A program made the position numbers and the translations under genes. Of a stretch of 64,000 nt of DNA, positions 36,792 through 45,536 are shown piece by piece; within the stretch, counting starts at the first letter, position 1, and each line of letters begins with the position of its first letter. Source of the DNA: Gammaproteobacteria bacterium (GTDB lineage Bacteria; Pseudomonadota; Gammaproteobacteria; Pseudomonadales; Pseudohongiellaceae); contig PBYU01000011.1 of the NCBI GenBank assembly GCA_002730035.1, forward strand, positions 40,877 to 104,876, given 5' to 3'. Below the pieces are notes generated by a model, which saw nothing but the letters and a program-made list of their open reading frames with translations, did not search any database and had not been told where the DNA came from.

Positions 36792-37693
36792 ATGAATACG
36801 ATTGAACGAATCATGGTAGTTATTGACGCAAATGAAGATTATTCAAATGCGCCAGATGGCCTGCCTGTCGAGTTGCGAAAGGCATTACGACTGATAAAGG
36901 ATAAGTATTCGGCAGAGATTAAGCTGATTAGTGTTGGCTACGAGCGATATCTCTCACACAGCTTTCGCAGCATCGGCTACGACTATACCGTGCTTCGAAA
37001 GGACTACTGCGATCGCCTGACACAAACCATGGAAGAATTGGTGGCAGGATTAAAGGGCGATGGTTACAAGATTAGTTGTGAAGTCGGTTGGGCCCATCCG
37101 CGCTACGAGATGATAGTCAAAATGGCGGTTGAGTTCAGTGCTGATGTCCTGATTCAGCATTGTCGAGCCTATGCCAAGCTTGTTCACCATCACCTTACGC
37201 ATGATAGCTGGTTAGGCATTGCCCGATTCCGTTATTGCTTGTCAAGGATGTAGATTGGAGAGATCCAATCGTGATGATGGCGGCGGTCGATCCAATGCAC
37301 AGCCATCACAAGCCACTGCGACTGGATAATCGGATCATCGAAGCGGCGGATTCAGTCAGCCAACAAATAGGAGGTGAGTTTCATATCGTTCATGCCTATG
37401 CTGAAACGGCAAGACCATTTGCCGCCGGCGGTGCTATCAAGGAAGAGCATGAAAATGCATTTAATGAACTGATGTCGGACTATGACGTTGATGCTGGTCA
37501 TCTACATCTTATCGATGAGACCCCAATCGATGCCTTGCAGCAGTATGGCGAGATGATTAATTCTGACATGCTGGTAATGGGGGCGATTTCGAGATCGAGG
37601 ATTTCTGAAGCTCTGGTTGGTAGTACAGCAGAAACAGTACTGGATTATGTCAAAACAGATGTTTTAATATTGAAACCAGCAGTCTCTGAGTAG
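36792..37693 (+). pseudogene. Frameshifted UspE-type universal stress protein
   Basis: Two frames together encode one UspE-type protein of about 300 aa. The first (36792-37253) covers domain 1 from MNTIERIMVVIDANED to THDSW. The second (readable from about 37208 to 37693) resumes with LVRHCPIPLLLVKDVDW, matching LVRYCPAPLLLVK of the intact paralogue at 34587. The gene is 902 nt long against 909 for that paralogue. A 7-nt loss at AGCTGGTTAGG (37206-37216) explains both the frame change and the length. Without it the first frame ends early at 37253. It follows the DksA-like gene by 118 nt. A sequencing error cannot be excluded. Confidence 0.85.
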
Positions 37694-37701
37694 ACTAAAC
37701 T

Positions 37702-37717
37702 TGCCAGAAATCTGGCA
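37702..37717. terminator. Short hairpin between convergent genes
   Basis: TGCCAG pairs with CTGGCA around AAAT at 37702-37717, between the end of the broken uspE copy and the end of the channel gene. It has no T-run. Confidence 0.35.
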
Positions 37718-37725
37718 CCCTAGCC

Positions 37726-38559
37726 CTAGTGAATCAGATTACCGCAGTACTTACAATAGCGGGCGTCCAGGTCGTGACCGGTGGCTTTGCAGCTAACGCA
37801 TTTTCGCTTATCGTTGGTAGGGGTTCGACTGCGATGCTGAAATTCATTCATTAGCTCTGCGCCAATAATTCCAGTGGGAACAGCAATGATTGCGTAGCCG
37901 CAAATCATCGCGAGTGCTGCCACGAATTGGCCTACTGGGGTTTGCGGGGATACATCGCCATAACCGACGGTAGTAATGGTAACGATAGCCCAGTAGATCG
38001 ATTCGGGAATGCTATTAAAACCATTTTCTGGTCCTTCGATGATAAACATCAGCGCGCCAAAAATAACAATCAATATGAGAACCGTGAACAGAAAAACGAA
38101 AATTTTACGCCTCGCCTGTAACAGCGCTGTATAAAGCAGATTGGCTTCACCCATGTAGCGGAATAATTTGAGGATTCGAAAGATGCGTAGCACTCGCATG
38201 ATTCGAATTACGATAAGGTACTGGGCGGACGGAAATATGAATGCGATGTAGGTGGGTAAGATCGAAAACAGATCGATTAGCCCGTAAAAGCTAAAGACAT
38301 AACGTTTCAGATTTTCAGTGCTGTAAAGCCTCAGAATATATTCGATAGTAAACAGAATGGTAAAGAACCATTCAAGTCGTAACAATATCTCACCGTATCG
38401 ATCATTATAGGAGTCAACTGAGTCGAAGAGTACCGCCGATACGGAGATTACGATCATAAAGATCAGTACCACATCGAAGAGTTTACCGGCACGGGAATCG
38501 TAACCGAAAATCACATCGTTGACCTGCTGTTTCAGGCTGGGTGCGGTATCAAAATTCAT
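37726..38559 (-). CDS. Voltage-gated potassium-type ion channel with C-terminal zinc ribbon
   Basis: A 277-aa six-helix channel. The voltage-sensor helix S4 has a basic residue at every third position (Arg119, 122, 125, 128, Lys131, Arg134). The selectivity filter TTVGYGD at residues 196-202 is that of K+ channels. After the last helix, four cysteines (CVSC at 254-257, CKYC at 269-272) form a rubredoxin/zinc-ribbon-like knuckle, unusual for Kv-type channels and perhaps redox- or metal-sensitive. It lies 71 nt downstream of a uspE-type gene on the same strand and may be co-expressed with it. Confidence 0.9.
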   Translation of the reverse strand: MNFDTAPSLKQQVNDVIFGYDSRAGKLFDVVLIFMIVISVSAVLFDSVDSYNDRYGEILLRLEWFFTILFTIEYILRLYSTENLKRYVFSFYGLIDLFSILPTYIAFIFPSAQYLIVIRIMRVLRIFRILKLFRYMGEANLLYTALLQARRKIFVFLFTVLILIVIFGALMFIIEGPENGFNSIPESIYWAIVTITTVGYGDVSPQTPVGQFVAALAMICGYAIIAVPTGIIGAELMNEFQHRSRTPTNDKRKCVSCKATGHDLDARYCKYCGNLIH

Positions 38560-38630
38560 TGATTTCTATGCTAAACCAGTTTGGGTATTTTGATGCAATG
38601 GGAGTTGTATCAGCCCAGTGAAGTGATGGT

Positions 38631-39536
38631 TCAGGATTTTAACACCAGCACGTCGCAGGGGCAGTCTTCCAGAATTTTTTCAGCCGTATTACCTATTATC
38701 GCCCGTTCGATTACGTTTCTCGAGAGCGCTCCAATCACCAGTATATTGGCCTGTACCGATTGAAGGTAGCGAATTAGCTCTGGGACCAGATCGCCTTCAC
38801 TCAATTTTATGCCGTCATCGGCAAAATCATAGCCTTCGATCAATTTCTTCAAGTGTTCGCTATGATGCTGGCGGATTCGATCGAGATGTTCCGCGGATTC
38901 GCCGCCCGTGGGGAACATCGTACTAACAAATGGGTAGTAAGAGTGAAATACACAGGGTTTGAACTTGAATGTCCTGGCGACCAACTCCGTTCCCGCCAAC
39001 AGCGCGTGGTCAAGTTTGTTTTGTGCTGCTTTGCTATGCAGCGGATCTACTGCGGTTACTACACTGCCATCGTCACTCCAGAGGCCTGGTTTGACCAATA
39101 ACAGTGGCGTGAGGCATTTGCGAATCAATCGCCAGTCGGTATTGGTGATCAGTGATCGTTCGATCACACTGTGGTGGTGGGTACTTTTCAATACCAGGTC
39201 TGGTTTGTATTCATCTGCTTGAGCAATAATTGATTCGGCGAGATGGTGTTGCTCGGTGAACGCCGTAGATGTCTCGATGTTGTCGGCGCTGAACTCTTCT
39301 ACCAGATTCGCCAGCAATTTTTGATAGTGTTCTTCATAGAGTCGCCGCTGGGTTTCAAAAAATTCTCCATCAATGCCCTCATAAATATAGGAATGATCGC
39401 CCAGGGTATTAGAATTATTAATGAAGAATCTGACTCGAGAACTGGTCGCATTGGCAATTTGTTTGGCTTTGTCAACGGCGAAATCCCGGTCGACGGTGGG
39501 ATCAACCACAACCAGGATGCTTTCAATCTTGTCCAT
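38631..39536 (-). CDS. UspE-type tandem universal stress protein (second intact copy)
   Basis: A 301-aa two-domain Usp. It begins MDKIESILVVVDPTVDRD, contains KSTHHHSVIERSL and CLTPLLLVKPGLW at the domain junction, and ends GALSRNVIERAIIGNTAEKILEDCPCDVLVLKS. The layout is the same as at 34587 and in the broken copy at 36792, so all three derive from one ancestor. No Fnr-type site was found in the 70 nt upstream; it may be read through from the acyl-CoA dehydrogenase gene at 39607-40755. Confidence 0.9.
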   Translation of the reverse strand: MDKIESILVVVDPTVDRDFAVDKAKQIANATSSRVRFFINNSNTLGDHSYIYEGIDGEFFETQRRLYEEHYQKLLANLVEEFSADNIETSTAFTEQHHLAESIIAQADEYKPDLVLKSTHHHSVIERSLITNTDWRLIRKCLTPLLLVKPGLWSDDGSVVTAVDPLHSKAAQNKLDHALLAGTELVARTFKFKPCVFHSYYPFVSTMFPTGGESAEHLDRIRQHHSEHLKKLIEGYDFADDGIKLSEGDLVPELIRYLQSVQANILVIGALSRNVIERAIIGNTAEKILEDCPCDVLVLKS

Positions 39537-39606
39537 ATTTGCCTCGCTTTAAACTTGGCACACTATGAATAATTAGTTAGCCCCTGGGGACCCTCTGGGT
39601 CTAAAT

Positions 39607-40755
39607 CTACTGCGCCGCCTTAATCATGTTTCTCGCAATGATCAGTTGCTGGATTTGGGAGGTGCCTTCGTAGAGACGGAACAGCCGCACATCGCGATAG
39701 AATCTTTCGACGGCATATTCAGACATATAGCCTGCTCCGCCATGAATTTGTACCGCTCGATCGGCCACACGACCAACCATCTCCGTTGCAAACAGCTTAC
39801 AACAGGATGATTCGGTGCTGACGTTCTCACCGTTGTCCCGTTTGCGGGCAGTCTCGAGGGTCATACACCTGGCGGCATAGGTATCAGTCTGAGAGTCCGC
39901 CAGCATCGCTTGAATGAGTTGTTGTTCGGCTATCGGCTGACCGAATTGCTTGCGCTGCATGGCATACTCCAATGCATCCCGAATTAGCCTTTCTGCAACA
40001 CCGACACTGACTCCTGAAATGTGCAGTCGACCGCGATCCAGCACTTTCATTGCCGTGATAAAGCCTCCGTCCTCAGTTCCAATCAGGTTCTCGGCCGGTA
40101 CCGGGCAATCTTCGAAGATGACATCGCAGGTCAGCGAGCCTGACTGACCCATTTTCTTGTCGATCGGCCCCAGTGTGATTCCCGGCGTACCTTTCTCGAC
40201 GATAAATGAAGAGATGCCACGGGCACCCTGGATGGAGGGATTGGTGCGAGCCATCACGTTAAAGGTATCCGCTACCGCCGCATTGGTGATAAAGCGCTTG
40301 GTGCCATTGAGAATATAATGATTGCCCTCGCGCCTCGCGCTGGTTTTAAGTGATGCTGCATCGGAGCCGGCTTCGGGTTCGGTCAGGCAGAAGCAACTGA
40401 TCCACTCGCCGCTGGCATAGCGGGGTAGATATTTCTGTTTTTGTTCTTCTGACCCGTTGAATACCACCGCTGCTGATCCGATCCCATTGTTGGTGCCCAT
40501 GATGGAGCGAAATGCCGGCGAGGTTCTACCGAGTTCGATGGCAACCAGAATTTCTTCTTCCATAGTGAGCCCCAGCCCACCGTATTCTTCCGGAATAGTA
40601 AGGCCAAACAGACCCAGCTCTTTCATCTCCTGAAGTATGTCATCTGGCAGCTTTGCTTCTTCAGCCAGTCGGTTCTCATTGGGGATCAGACGCTCCCGAA
40701 CAAATCGCTCAATCACGTCGATGAGATGATTAATGGTTTCCTGATCGCGAATCAT
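39607..40755 (-). CDS. Acyl-CoA dehydrogenase (classical type)
   Basis: A 382-aa acyl-CoA dehydrogenase. It has the signatures CFCLTEPEAGSDAASL and KRFITNAAVADTF for FAD and substrate, and the C-terminal YEGTSQIQ that holds the catalytic glutamate. It is therefore likely to be an active short- or branched-chain dehydrogenase, in contrast to the PimC/PimD-like proteins elsewhere in the window. The open frame starts at a TTG (40770), but ATG 40755 has AAGGGG upstream. That ribosome site lies in the first unit of a tandem repeat (40761-40819). Confidence 0.9.
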   Translation of the reverse strand: MIRDQETINHLIDVIERFVRERLIPNENRLAEEAKLPDDILQEMKELGLFGLTIPEEYGGLGLTMEEEILVAIELGRTSPAFRSIMGTNNGIGSAAVVFNGSEEQKQKYLPRYASGEWISCFCLTEPEAGSDAASLKTSARREGNHYILNGTKRFITNAAVADTFNVMARTNPSIQGARGISSFIVEKGTPGITLGPIDKKMGQSGSLTCDVIFEDCPVPAENLIGTEDGGFITAMKVLDRGRLHISGVSVGVAERLIRDALEYAMQRKQFGQPIAEQQLIQAMLADSQTDTYAARCMTLETARKRDNGENVSTESSCCKLFATEMVGRVADRAVQIHGGAGYMSEYAVERFYRDVRLFRLYEGTSQIQQLIIARNMIKAAQ

Positions 40756-40760
40756 TATTG

Positions 40761-40819
40761 CCCCTTGCAATCCTGCAGTTAATCCCCCTGCAATCCTGCA
40801 GTTAATTCCCCCTGCAATC
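40761..40819 (-). repeat. Tandem repeat carrying copies of the ribosome site
   Basis: Two and a half copies of a 23-24 bp unit lie directly before ATG 40755. On the coding strand each unit reads ATTAACTGCAGGATTGCA followed by a G-run. Units span 40761-40783, 40784-40807 and 40808-40819 (partial). Every unit therefore holds an AGGGG-like ribosome-binding sequence, and only the last is at the right distance from the start codon. Copy-number change by slippage could alter the leader. Confidence 0.75.
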
Positions 40820-40890
40820 GAGCGGCTAAGCTAGCATAACTGCTTGTTTTATGCGACCAGGAGCGCCGGATTTAGTGGCTTTGAGCCACG

Positions 40891-40919
40891 TTCCACCGGC
40901 GTTTGCTCTGTGCTAGAAT
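40891..40919 (+). promoter_or_regulatory. Candidate promoter ahead of the broken thiolase gene
   Basis: An extended -10 element (TGC then TAGAAT at 40914-40919) is preceded after 17 nt by TTCCAC (40891-40896) as a poor -35. The 327-nt gap 40756-41082 holds this, the tandem repeat and an approximately 160-nt leader with no recognisable gene. Confidence 0.35.
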
Positions 40920-41082
40920 CGCCCCCTCATGTACTTCCAGAGACAAAGCACCGAGGGACTGGTGGGGGCCATCTGGAAGCCACATTTGAGTGCAATGCAG
41001 TACCCGATGCTAATGTAAGTCGCCTGCTAGCGCCTGATTTTATCGAATAGTAACTTGATTAAACTTATTCAGAGAGTAGTAA

Positions 41083-42183
41083 ATGCCTGAGATTACCGAC
41101 GCCTTTATTTACGACGGAGGTCGAACCGCTTTCGGCCGACACGCCGGGGCACTAGCACCAATGCGGCCAGATGACCTGCTTGCCCACACCATCAAGACAG
41201 TCGTTGAACGCAACAAATTTCCGCTCGAGGCTTACGTAGGCGTCATCGTAGGCAATACTAACGGCGCCGGCGAAGACTGTCGAAACGTGGCTCGTTTTTC
41301 ATTGCTGCTGGCAGGATTACCCGTTGAGGTGGCGGGGCTTTCGGTAAATCGGCTGTGCGGGTCCGGTCTTGCCGCGACTCTGGATGCAGCACGTTCGGTG
41401 AAGGTCGGTGAAGGCGATCTGTTCCTGGCCGGTGGCGTGGAATCCATGAGTCGCGCTCCAATTGTCATGTCCAAGGCTCAATCAGCCTATGACCGCGGCC
41501 AACAGATAGCCGACAGCACCCTGGGGGCGCGATTCACAAACCCTGCCTTCGCCTCTGCCTACGGCAACGACACCATGCCACAGACTGCCGACAATCTCGC
41601 CATTTCCCGGGGAGACGCAGACCAGTTTGCGGCCGCTTCCCAGGCGAAATATGAAACCGCCCAGGCCGACGGCTTCTTTGTAGATGAAATCATTCCCATC
41701 GATGTACCACAGGGGCGCAAGAAACCACCGCCGACAGTCGATGCCGATGAACATCCCCGACCGGGCAGCAATATCGAAGCGCTGAGAGAGAAATACGGCG
41801 TCAAACCTCGCGCCAGGATTATTGCCGGCGCGGTAGCCGGAGTAGAACCGTGAGTCATGGGATTTGGGCCGGTGTTCGCGATCAGGAAAGCATTGGCGAG
41901 GGCTGGTCTTGGTTTATCGGACATGGACATTATTGAGATTAATGAAGCCTTCGCGCCTCAAGTATTGGGTTGCCTCAGGATGCGGGAAGTGGATTTCCAG
42001 GACTCCCGGGTTAATCCCAACGGTGGTGCGATCGCAGTTGGTCATCCGCTGGGCGCTTCGGGCGCCCGACTAGCGATAACCGCCACCTGGCAGCTGGAGC
42101 GTATGCGGGGTCGCTATGCAGCGATAAGCTTGTGTATCGGCATCGGGCAGGGTGTGGCGGCGATCCTGGAACGAATGGACTAA
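41083..42183 (+). pseudogene. Acetyl-CoA acetyltransferase (thiolase), broken
   Basis: A thiolase reading frame with two defects. Intact parts include the nucleophile SVNRLCGSG, then NEAFA, GHPLGASGAR and CIGIGQG. Between EALRE and KYGVKPRARI about 35 residues are missing, including the conserved segment with NASG and NDGA. At 41851-41853 an in-frame TGA follows GVEP, where thiolases have a conserved Arg before (I/V)MG; one base change from CGA would give it. The frame continues without shift to TAA at 42183. The total is 367 codons against about 395 in the family. fadJ-like and other acyl-CoA genes lie downstream. Confidence 0.88.
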
Positions 42184-42309
42184 GTTGCACATGGATGTGC
42201 AACCATTGCCCGTTAAGGGCAATGCGAGTGGGCCAAAAGCAAGTAAAATCGCACTTTTACGCTAGCTTTTGGCGCACGACATTCTGGAAAAGTCATGGAT
42301 GACTTTTTT
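42184..42309 (+). ncRNA. Cluster of four hairpins, CsrA-like GGA loops, ending in a terminator
   Basis: Directly after the thiolase stop lie four perfect stems. (1) 9 bp, 42184-42192 with 42195-42203, loop GG; the apex reads ACATGGATGT, one base from the CsrA/RsmA consensus. (2) 7 bp, 42205-42211 with 42217-42223. (3) 9 bp, 42232-42240 with 42265-42273, enclosing a 6-bp stem (42243-42248 with 42255-42260). (4) 9 bp, 42288-42296 with 42299-42307, again with CATGGATG at its apex and followed by T-run 42304-42309. It could be a CsrA-binding RNA, a leader attenuator for fadJ, or a dispersed palindromic repeat. No protein is encoded. Confidence 0.5.
42288..42309 (+). terminator. Rho-independent terminator before fadJ-like gene
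   Basis: AAAAGTCAT pairs with ATGACTTTT around a GG loop, followed by a run of T to 42309. It ends transcription from the thiolase side and lies 59 nt before the fadJ-like start codon. Confidence 0.7.
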
Positions 42310-42367
42310 CAGGATCAACTAAAGAGGCACTCTTAATCAGACAGACAGACGAAATAAAGGAAACACT

Positions 42368-44479
42368 ATGTCGGAAGTAGTCAGTTACGAACTTAAAGGC
42401 AATATCGGTGTGATTAGTGTCAATAATCCACCAGTTAACGCGCTCGCGCAGGTCGTCAGAGAGGGCATTTTAAATTCAATCCAAGCGGCGCAGGAAGATG
42501 CGTCGAAAGCCATCGTACTGCGTTGTGAGGGGCGTACGTTTATTGCTGGTGCCGATATCACAGAATTTGGTAAACCACCTAAAGATCCTGGACTACCGAT
42601 CGTACTCGATGCTATCGAAAACTCGAGCAAACCGGTAATCGCCGCTATTCACGGCACGGCGCTTGGAGGGGGATTCGAAGTCTCGCTGGCGTGTCATTAT
42701 CGCTGTGCCGTTGCATCGGCAAAAGTCGGCTTACCCGAGGTCAAGCTGGGATTGTTACCGGGAGCTGGTGGAACACAGCGCGTGCCACGAATAGCGGGAG
42801 TCAAGGCTGCTCTGGATATGATTACCAGTGGCAATCCGATCGCTGCGTGTAAAGCACACACGATGGGCCTGGTCGATGAGATCATCGAAGCGGACGATCT
42901 CGAAGCGGGTGCGATTGAATACGCAAAGGGCTTGGTAGAGTCAGGTGCCCCACTTAAACGCATTAGGGATATCACGATTGATCCCGCAACGATAGAAGCA
43001 GATTTCTTCGCCAACGCGAGAAAGCAGCTGGCACGGCGTGCGCGTGGTCAGATAGCGCAGGACAAAATTGTTTCCTGCATCGAAGCAGCAGTCGAATTAC
43101 CAATGGATGAAGGGCTGCAGCGCGAGCGTGAATTGTTCCGAGAACTTATCACGTCCCCTGAATCAGCGGCCATGCGGCATATCTTTTTTGCCGAACGTAG
43201 GGCTGCCAAGATCAAGGATCTGTCGAAAGACACTCCCGTTAGAGACATCGCCAAGGTAGCCATCATCGGGGGTGGCACCATGGGTGGTGGTATCGCCATG
43301 TGTTTTGCCAATGTCGGTATTCCAGTAGTAATGCTGGAGATCAACGATGAAGCACTGCAGCGAGGCAAGGATATCATCCGCAAGAATTACAACATCACCC
43401 TGCAAAAGGGCAAGATGTCTGAGGATCAATTGGAACAGCGAATTGGGTTGATATCCGGTACCACGGACTACACTGATATAAGCGATGTTGATCTGGTCAT
43501 CGAAGCAGTCTTCGAAAATCTGGAATTAAAGAAAGAAATATTCGCCAAGCTGGATACGGTCTGCAAAGCTGGTGCCATCCTGGCGACTAATACTTCTTAT
43601 CAGGATGTGGATGCCATTGCCGAGGCAACCGCCCGTCCGCAGGATGTTGTGGGGATGCATTTCTTCAGTCCGGCCAACGTAATGAAGTTGCTGGAAGTTG
43701 TACGTGGCGAAAAGACCGCCGATGATGTTTTGGCCACTGTCATGAAGATCGGCAAGAAGATCGGCAAGGTGTGTGCGTTGTCACGGGTGTGCTATGGCTT
43801 CATTGGTAATCGCATGTTAGGTGGCTACGGAAGAGAAGCCCAGATGCTGTTAATGGATGGCTGTACTCCGGTCCAGGTAGATTCAGCTTTGGAAGGGTTT
43901 GGCATGGCCATGGGACCTCTAGCCATGAGTGACCTGGCTGGGCTGGACGTGGGATACAAGGCACGCCAGGGCCGCACCGACCTGCCGGACGATCCCAAGC
44001 TTTACCGCATGGGAACCTTGTTGGTGGAAATGGGCCGACACGGCCAGAAGACTGGCTCTGGATTCTACAAATACGACCCGCAGACACGTCGCCGGGAATC
44101 AGACCCGGAAGTAGAAGCACTAATAAAGGAAGAGGCAGCAAAACTCGGTATTGAGCAACTCGAGATTTCCAATGAGGAGATACTTCAGCGGTGTTTTTAT
44201 CCGCTGATCAATGAGGGTGCATTAATACTGGAAGAAGGCATTGCCCAACGGCCCAGTGATATCGATGTGGTGTATGTATTCGGCTATGCCTTCCCGGTGG
44301 CCAAGGGTGGTCCGATGCACTATGCCGATCAGGTGGGGCTAAAGAATGTGTACGACAAGATCTGTGAATTGCGCGATCGCTATGGCGAGGACTACTGGAA
44401 ACCCGCACCCCTGTTAAAGCAACTGGCCGAAGCGGGAAGTACATTTGCAGAGTGGGATAAGAATCGGAGCGCAGGCTGA
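42368..44479 (+). CDS. fadJ: Enoyl-CoA hydratase/3-hydroxyacyl-CoA dehydrogenase (FadJ-like)
   Basis: A 703-aa bifunctional beta-oxidation enzyme. Residues 1-190 form the crotonase domain with AGADITEF and HGTALGGGFEVSLA for the oxyanion hole and LPEVKLGLLPGAGGTQR with the catalytic glutamates. From about residue 300 the NAD domain begins with AIIGGGTMGGGIAM, and the C-terminal domains contain MHFFSPANVM and GFIGNRM. The length is close to E. coli FadJ (714). AAAGGA precedes the ATG. The adjacent thiolase is broken, so the thiolysis step must be supplied from elsewhere. The next gene overlaps it by one base. Confidence 0.92.
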   Translation: MSEVVSYELKGNIGVISVNNPPVNALAQVVREGILNSIQAAQEDASKAIVLRCEGRTFIAGADITEFGKPPKDPGLPIVLDAIENSSKPVIAAIHGTALGGGFEVSLACHYRCAVASAKVGLPEVKLGLLPGAGGTQRVPRIAGVKAALDMITSGNPIAACKAHTMGLVDEIIEADDLEAGAIEYAKGLVESGAPLKRIRDITIDPATIEADFFANARKQLARRARGQIAQDKIVSCIEAAVELPMDEGLQRERELFRELITSPESAAMRHIFFAERRAAKIKDLSKDTPVRDIAKVAIIGGGTMGGGIAMCFANVGIPVVMLEINDEALQRGKDIIRKNYNITLQKGKMSEDQLEQRIGLISGTTDYTDISDVDLVIEAVFENLELKKEIFAKLDTVCKAGAILATNTSYQDVDAIAEATARPQDVVGMHFFSPANVMKLLEVVRGEKTADDVLATVMKIGKKIGKVCALSRVCYGFIGNRMLGGYGREAQMLLMDGCTPVQVDSALEGFGMAMGPLAMSDLAGLDVGYKARQGRTDLPDDPKLYRMGTLLVEMGRHGQKTGSGFYKYDPQTRRRESDPEVEALIKEEAAKLGIEQLEISNEEILQRCFYPLINEGALILEEGIAQRPSDIDVVYVFGYAFPVAKGGPMHYADQVGLKNVYDKICELRDRYGEDYWKPAPLLKQLAEAGSTFAEWDKNRSAG

Positions 44480-45516
44480 TGATTTCCTATCAGACTACAA
44501 CCCCTGGTGCTCCCCTGGTAGAAGTGGAATCGGACACGCCAGTACCGCAGGGATCCGAAGTGCTGATTAGAACAGTAGCCTGCGGCGTTTGTCACTCGGA
44601 TATTCATATGCATGATGGTGTTTTCGAGCTCGGTGGCGGTAAACAACTGAATGTCGGCCGGGAAGGCATGGTGCTGGGCCATGAGATATTCGGCGAAGTA
44701 GTAGCGGTAGGGCCGGAAGCGGAAAATGTACAAGTTGGCGATCGTCGCGTGGTGTTTCCCTGGATTGGCTGCGGCGACTGCGCTTCCTGCTCGCGAGGAG
44801 AAGAACAATTGTGCACGCCCGGACGGGCACTGGGTATCGTCAATGCAGGTGGGTTTGCCGACCATGTGCTGATTCCCCACAGTCGTTACCTGTTTGACAA
44901 GGGTGACGTTTCTGACACGCTCGCTGCGACCTATGCTTGCTCAGGATTAACTGCCTATGGTGCGTTGAAAAAAGTCGGTGAACTGAATGAGGGTGACGAA
45001 GTTGTAATCATCGGCGCCGGTGGTGTTGGGATGATGGCAATTCAGATTGCTCGCGCAATGGGGCTCGATCCAATTGTTGTGGATATCGATAGTGCTAAAC
45101 TGGATGCGGTCAGGGCTCTTGGTGTATCACGCACTTATGACTCATCGGAACCCCAATCGGCGAAGGAGATTCGCAAAGCAACCGGTGGTGTCTATGCGGC
45201 GTTGGATTTTGTCGGTGCCGAGGCGAGCGTGAACTACGGGCTCAGCACTCTTCGCAAGGGAGGCATGCTGATCATCGTCGGTCTATACGGTGGTGCACTG
45301 AACATGCCGATTCCATTTATTCCAATGAATGCCCGTATCATTCACGGCAGTTATGTGGGCAGCCCGGAGGATATGGGTGAGCTTATGGCCATGGTTCGAG
45401 CTGGTACGATTGCACCCATCGAAATTACCGAGCGACCTCTTAACGAGGTAAATCAGTCGCTTAGTGATCTGAAAGCGGGCGGGGTGCAGGGCAGACAAGT
45501 CCTCGTTAATCCCTGA
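44479..45516 (+). CDS. Zinc-dependent alcohol dehydrogenase
   Basis: A 345-aa medium-chain dehydrogenase. Catalytic zinc ligands are in CGVCHSDIH (Cys35 region) and VLGHEIFGE; the structural zinc site is the four-cysteine loop CGDCASCSRGEEQLC. The NAD motif is IIGAGGVGMMAIQIA. The start overlaps the fadJ stop (TGATG), so the two are translationally coupled. It may oxidise a hydroxyacyl or alcohol intermediate of the same pathway. Confidence 0.88.
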   Translation: MISYQTTTPGAPLVEVESDTPVPQGSEVLIRTVACGVCHSDIHMHDGVFELGGGKQLNVGREGMVLGHEIFGEVVAVGPEAENVQVGDRRVVFPWIGCGDCASCSRGEEQLCTPGRALGIVNAGGFADHVLIPHSRYLFDKGDVSDTLAATYACSGLTAYGALKKVGELNEGDEVVIIGAGGVGMMAIQIARAMGLDPIVVDIDSAKLDAVRALGVSRTYDSSEPQSAKEIRKATGGVYAALDFVGAEASVNYGLSTLRKGGMLIIVGLYGGALNMPIPFIPMNARIIHGSYVGSPEDMGELMAMVRAGTIAPIEITERPLNEVNQSLSDLKAGGVQGRQVLVNP

Positions 45517-45536
45517 AATTCAAATAGGAGACGACC

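Noticed and set aside
37235..37693. Second half of the broken uspE as an independent single-domain Usp gene
   Set aside because: The first codon is a TTG inside a beta-strand without a ribosome site, and homology extends upstream of it in the same frame.
40761..40819. CRISPR-like repeat
   Set aside because: The units are directly adjacent with no spacers and there are no cas genes.
41851..41853. In-frame TGA as a selenocysteine codon, given selD in the same window
   Set aside because: The position is a conserved Arg in thiolases, the gene also has an internal deletion, and nearby genes have in-frame TAA and TAG as well. Decay explains all of them.
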